Source of the DNA: Cyprinus carpio
Taxonomy: Eukaryota > Chordata > Actinopteri > Cypriniformes > Cyprinidae
Direction: 5' to 3'
Assembly (NCBI RefSeq): GCF_018340385.1
Contig: NC_056573.1
Location: forward strand, 24,262,587 to 24,326,586
Length of the DNA stretch: 64,000 nt
Shown: piece by piece, positions 62,896-64,000 of the stretch
Position numbering within the stretch: position 1 is the stretch's first letter
Layout: every line of letters begins with the position of its first letter
Program-made: the position numbers and the translations under genes
The notes under the pieces: generated by a model
The model's database searches: none
What the model was told of the DNA's origin: nothing
The model's input: only the letters and a program-made list of their open reading frames with translations

Positions 62896-63050
62896 GCAGT
62901 TCGTTTGCAGAGTTGACTGCTCTTGAGAGATTTCCCATCATGCACCACAGGCAGAAATGAAGAGAATAAAGCAACACTAAATGCCCAAGAAAAAAAAAGA
63001 GCAAAAGAGAACAAAAAGACAGTGTGCGAGAGAAAGTTAGACAGTCAAAA
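62896..63050. repeat. direct duplication, left copy
   Basis: 'ttcgtttgcagagttgactg' through 'aacaaaaagac..gtgcgagagaaag' matches 63386-63538 with few changes; offset 490 bases. Confidence 0.93.
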
Positions 63051-63285
63051 GAAATTCCTTAGAAACAGAAATAAATAAATAAAAATTATTAATAAAAATA
63101 CATGTAAAATATATTAATAAAAACTGACATAGGTATACACATTTTTTTACAACTAAAAGCTGATATGTACTAGAAATTCCTTAGAAACAGAAAATATTTA
63201 TGTATTTATTATAAATAAAAAACATTAATAAAAATGTATATGTATGTAAGTTTTACATAAAAAATTGATATGTACTAAAAAAAGT
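63045..63285. repeat. two ~123-bp tandem units
   Basis: 'agaaattccttagaaacaga' occurs at about 63050 and 63172, each followed by similar 'attaataaaaat' text. Confidence 0.8.
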
Positions 63286-63288
63286 ATC

Positions 63289-63289
<1 letters not shown>

Positions 63290-63386
<97 letters not shown>
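63290..63386. repeat. (TATC)n microsatellite
   Basis: About 24 tetranucleotide units. Confidence 0.98.
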
Positions 63387-63538
63387 AGGTTCGTTTGCAG
63401 AGTTGACTGCTCTTGACAGATTTCCCATCATGCACCACAGTCAGAAATAAAAAGAATAAAGCAACACTAAATGCCCAAGAAAAAAAAAGAGCAAAAGAGA
63501 ACAAAAAGACTGTGCGCGAGAGAAAGGTAGACAGTTAA
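63386..63538. repeat. direct duplication, right copy
   Basis: Second copy of 62896-63050; differences include gaga/gaca and gcag/tcag. Confidence 0.93.
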
Positions 63539-63539
63539 T

Positions 63540-64000
63540 TTAGCAATCATCCTTTCCAAAATCCTGTCCTTATGTTCCTCGCCACTTAAATAACATCACA
63601 CACTTCTGAAAGTCTTAATTCCTCTCACTTCCTTTTTTCTTCCCCATTGGGGGGTTACGAAGCTAAACGCTCCTGCGACATCTGACAATGAAAAAAATAT
63701 GAATTTCAAGACATTTCTTTTCAAAAGCCCATTCAGCTGACTCTCATTAATCAAGTTATGGCTTCAGAACTGACACTGGAATCAAAGCGGCCCGAGTTAG
63801 TTTTCGGTTCTTTCTTTTCCTCTGCCATGTGTGCTCTGAAGAATAACCTCCCACCGCCAGCATGTCTGGTGTCTAGGGGAGCAGGTCAGGGGATTGATGC
63901 CCCTCTCCAGCCGAGCTTGTGTGATCTACTTCTTCGCAGATAGTGCCACATTGCAGGCGCTTTTCAAACGGGCATTACCCGCTTTCTAAAAGCTGTACAA
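63540..64000. other. right edge, no recognised feature
   Basis: Mixed-composition sequence without repeats; the short plus-strand frame at 63758-63943 has no recognisable similarity. Confidence 0.4.

Noticed and set aside
63758..63943. Right-edge open frame as a first exon of another gene
   Set aside because: No Kozak support, no similarity, and composition like its surroundings.

Overview
The window is genomic DNA from a teleost, most likely a cyprinid. It is AT-rich and intron-rich, full of CA/GT and TA microsatellites, tRNA-headed SINEs ending in the cyprinid-type tail, a Tc1-like element and many foldback MITEs. There is no bacterial-type gene density, no operon and no long open reading frame. 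The species cannot be named from the sequence alone.

One gene is well supported: the 5' half of a class-6 semaphorin on the minus strand, best matched to sema6b. Six GT-AG-bounded coding exons join in frame: 16808-16703 (ATG and signal peptide), 12694-12580, 10704-10644, 10449-10387, 1800-1702 and 160-70. Together they encode residues 1-178 plus one base, covering the signal peptide and the first part of the sema domain. The gene runs off the left edge. The ATG exon has a 3' splice acceptor 18 bases upstream of the ATG, so at least one non-coding 5' exon lies at higher coordinates. The best candidate ends at 54279, which would make the first intron about 37 kb.

Region by region: 1-16.8 kb holds the coding exons and their introns, with a TIR-bounded element, a ~195-bp tandem array, a SINE nested in a TTAA-flanked MITE, and a GT/GA microsatellite filling most of a 194-bp intron. 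16.8-54 kb has no supported coding exon and is probably the sema6b first intron or upstream DNA. It contains SINEs, foldback and Harbinger-like MITEs, an LTR-like insertion with a 5-bp target duplication, a truncated Tc1-like transposon, minisatellites and a few repeat-free stretches that could be regulatory. 54-64 kb has the candidate 5' exon, a foldback pair, large TA arrays and a duplication around a TATC array.

I found no undescribed biological system that the sequence itself proves. The most testable oddities are a symmetric, open 129-bp cryptic exon inside the sema domain intron, the microsatellite-filled short intron, the predicted overlapping upstream ORF, and a 40-bp-arm palindrome at 21.3 kb. 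Repeat families are named from recognised motifs, without database comparison, and their outer limits are approximate unless target-site duplications are stated.
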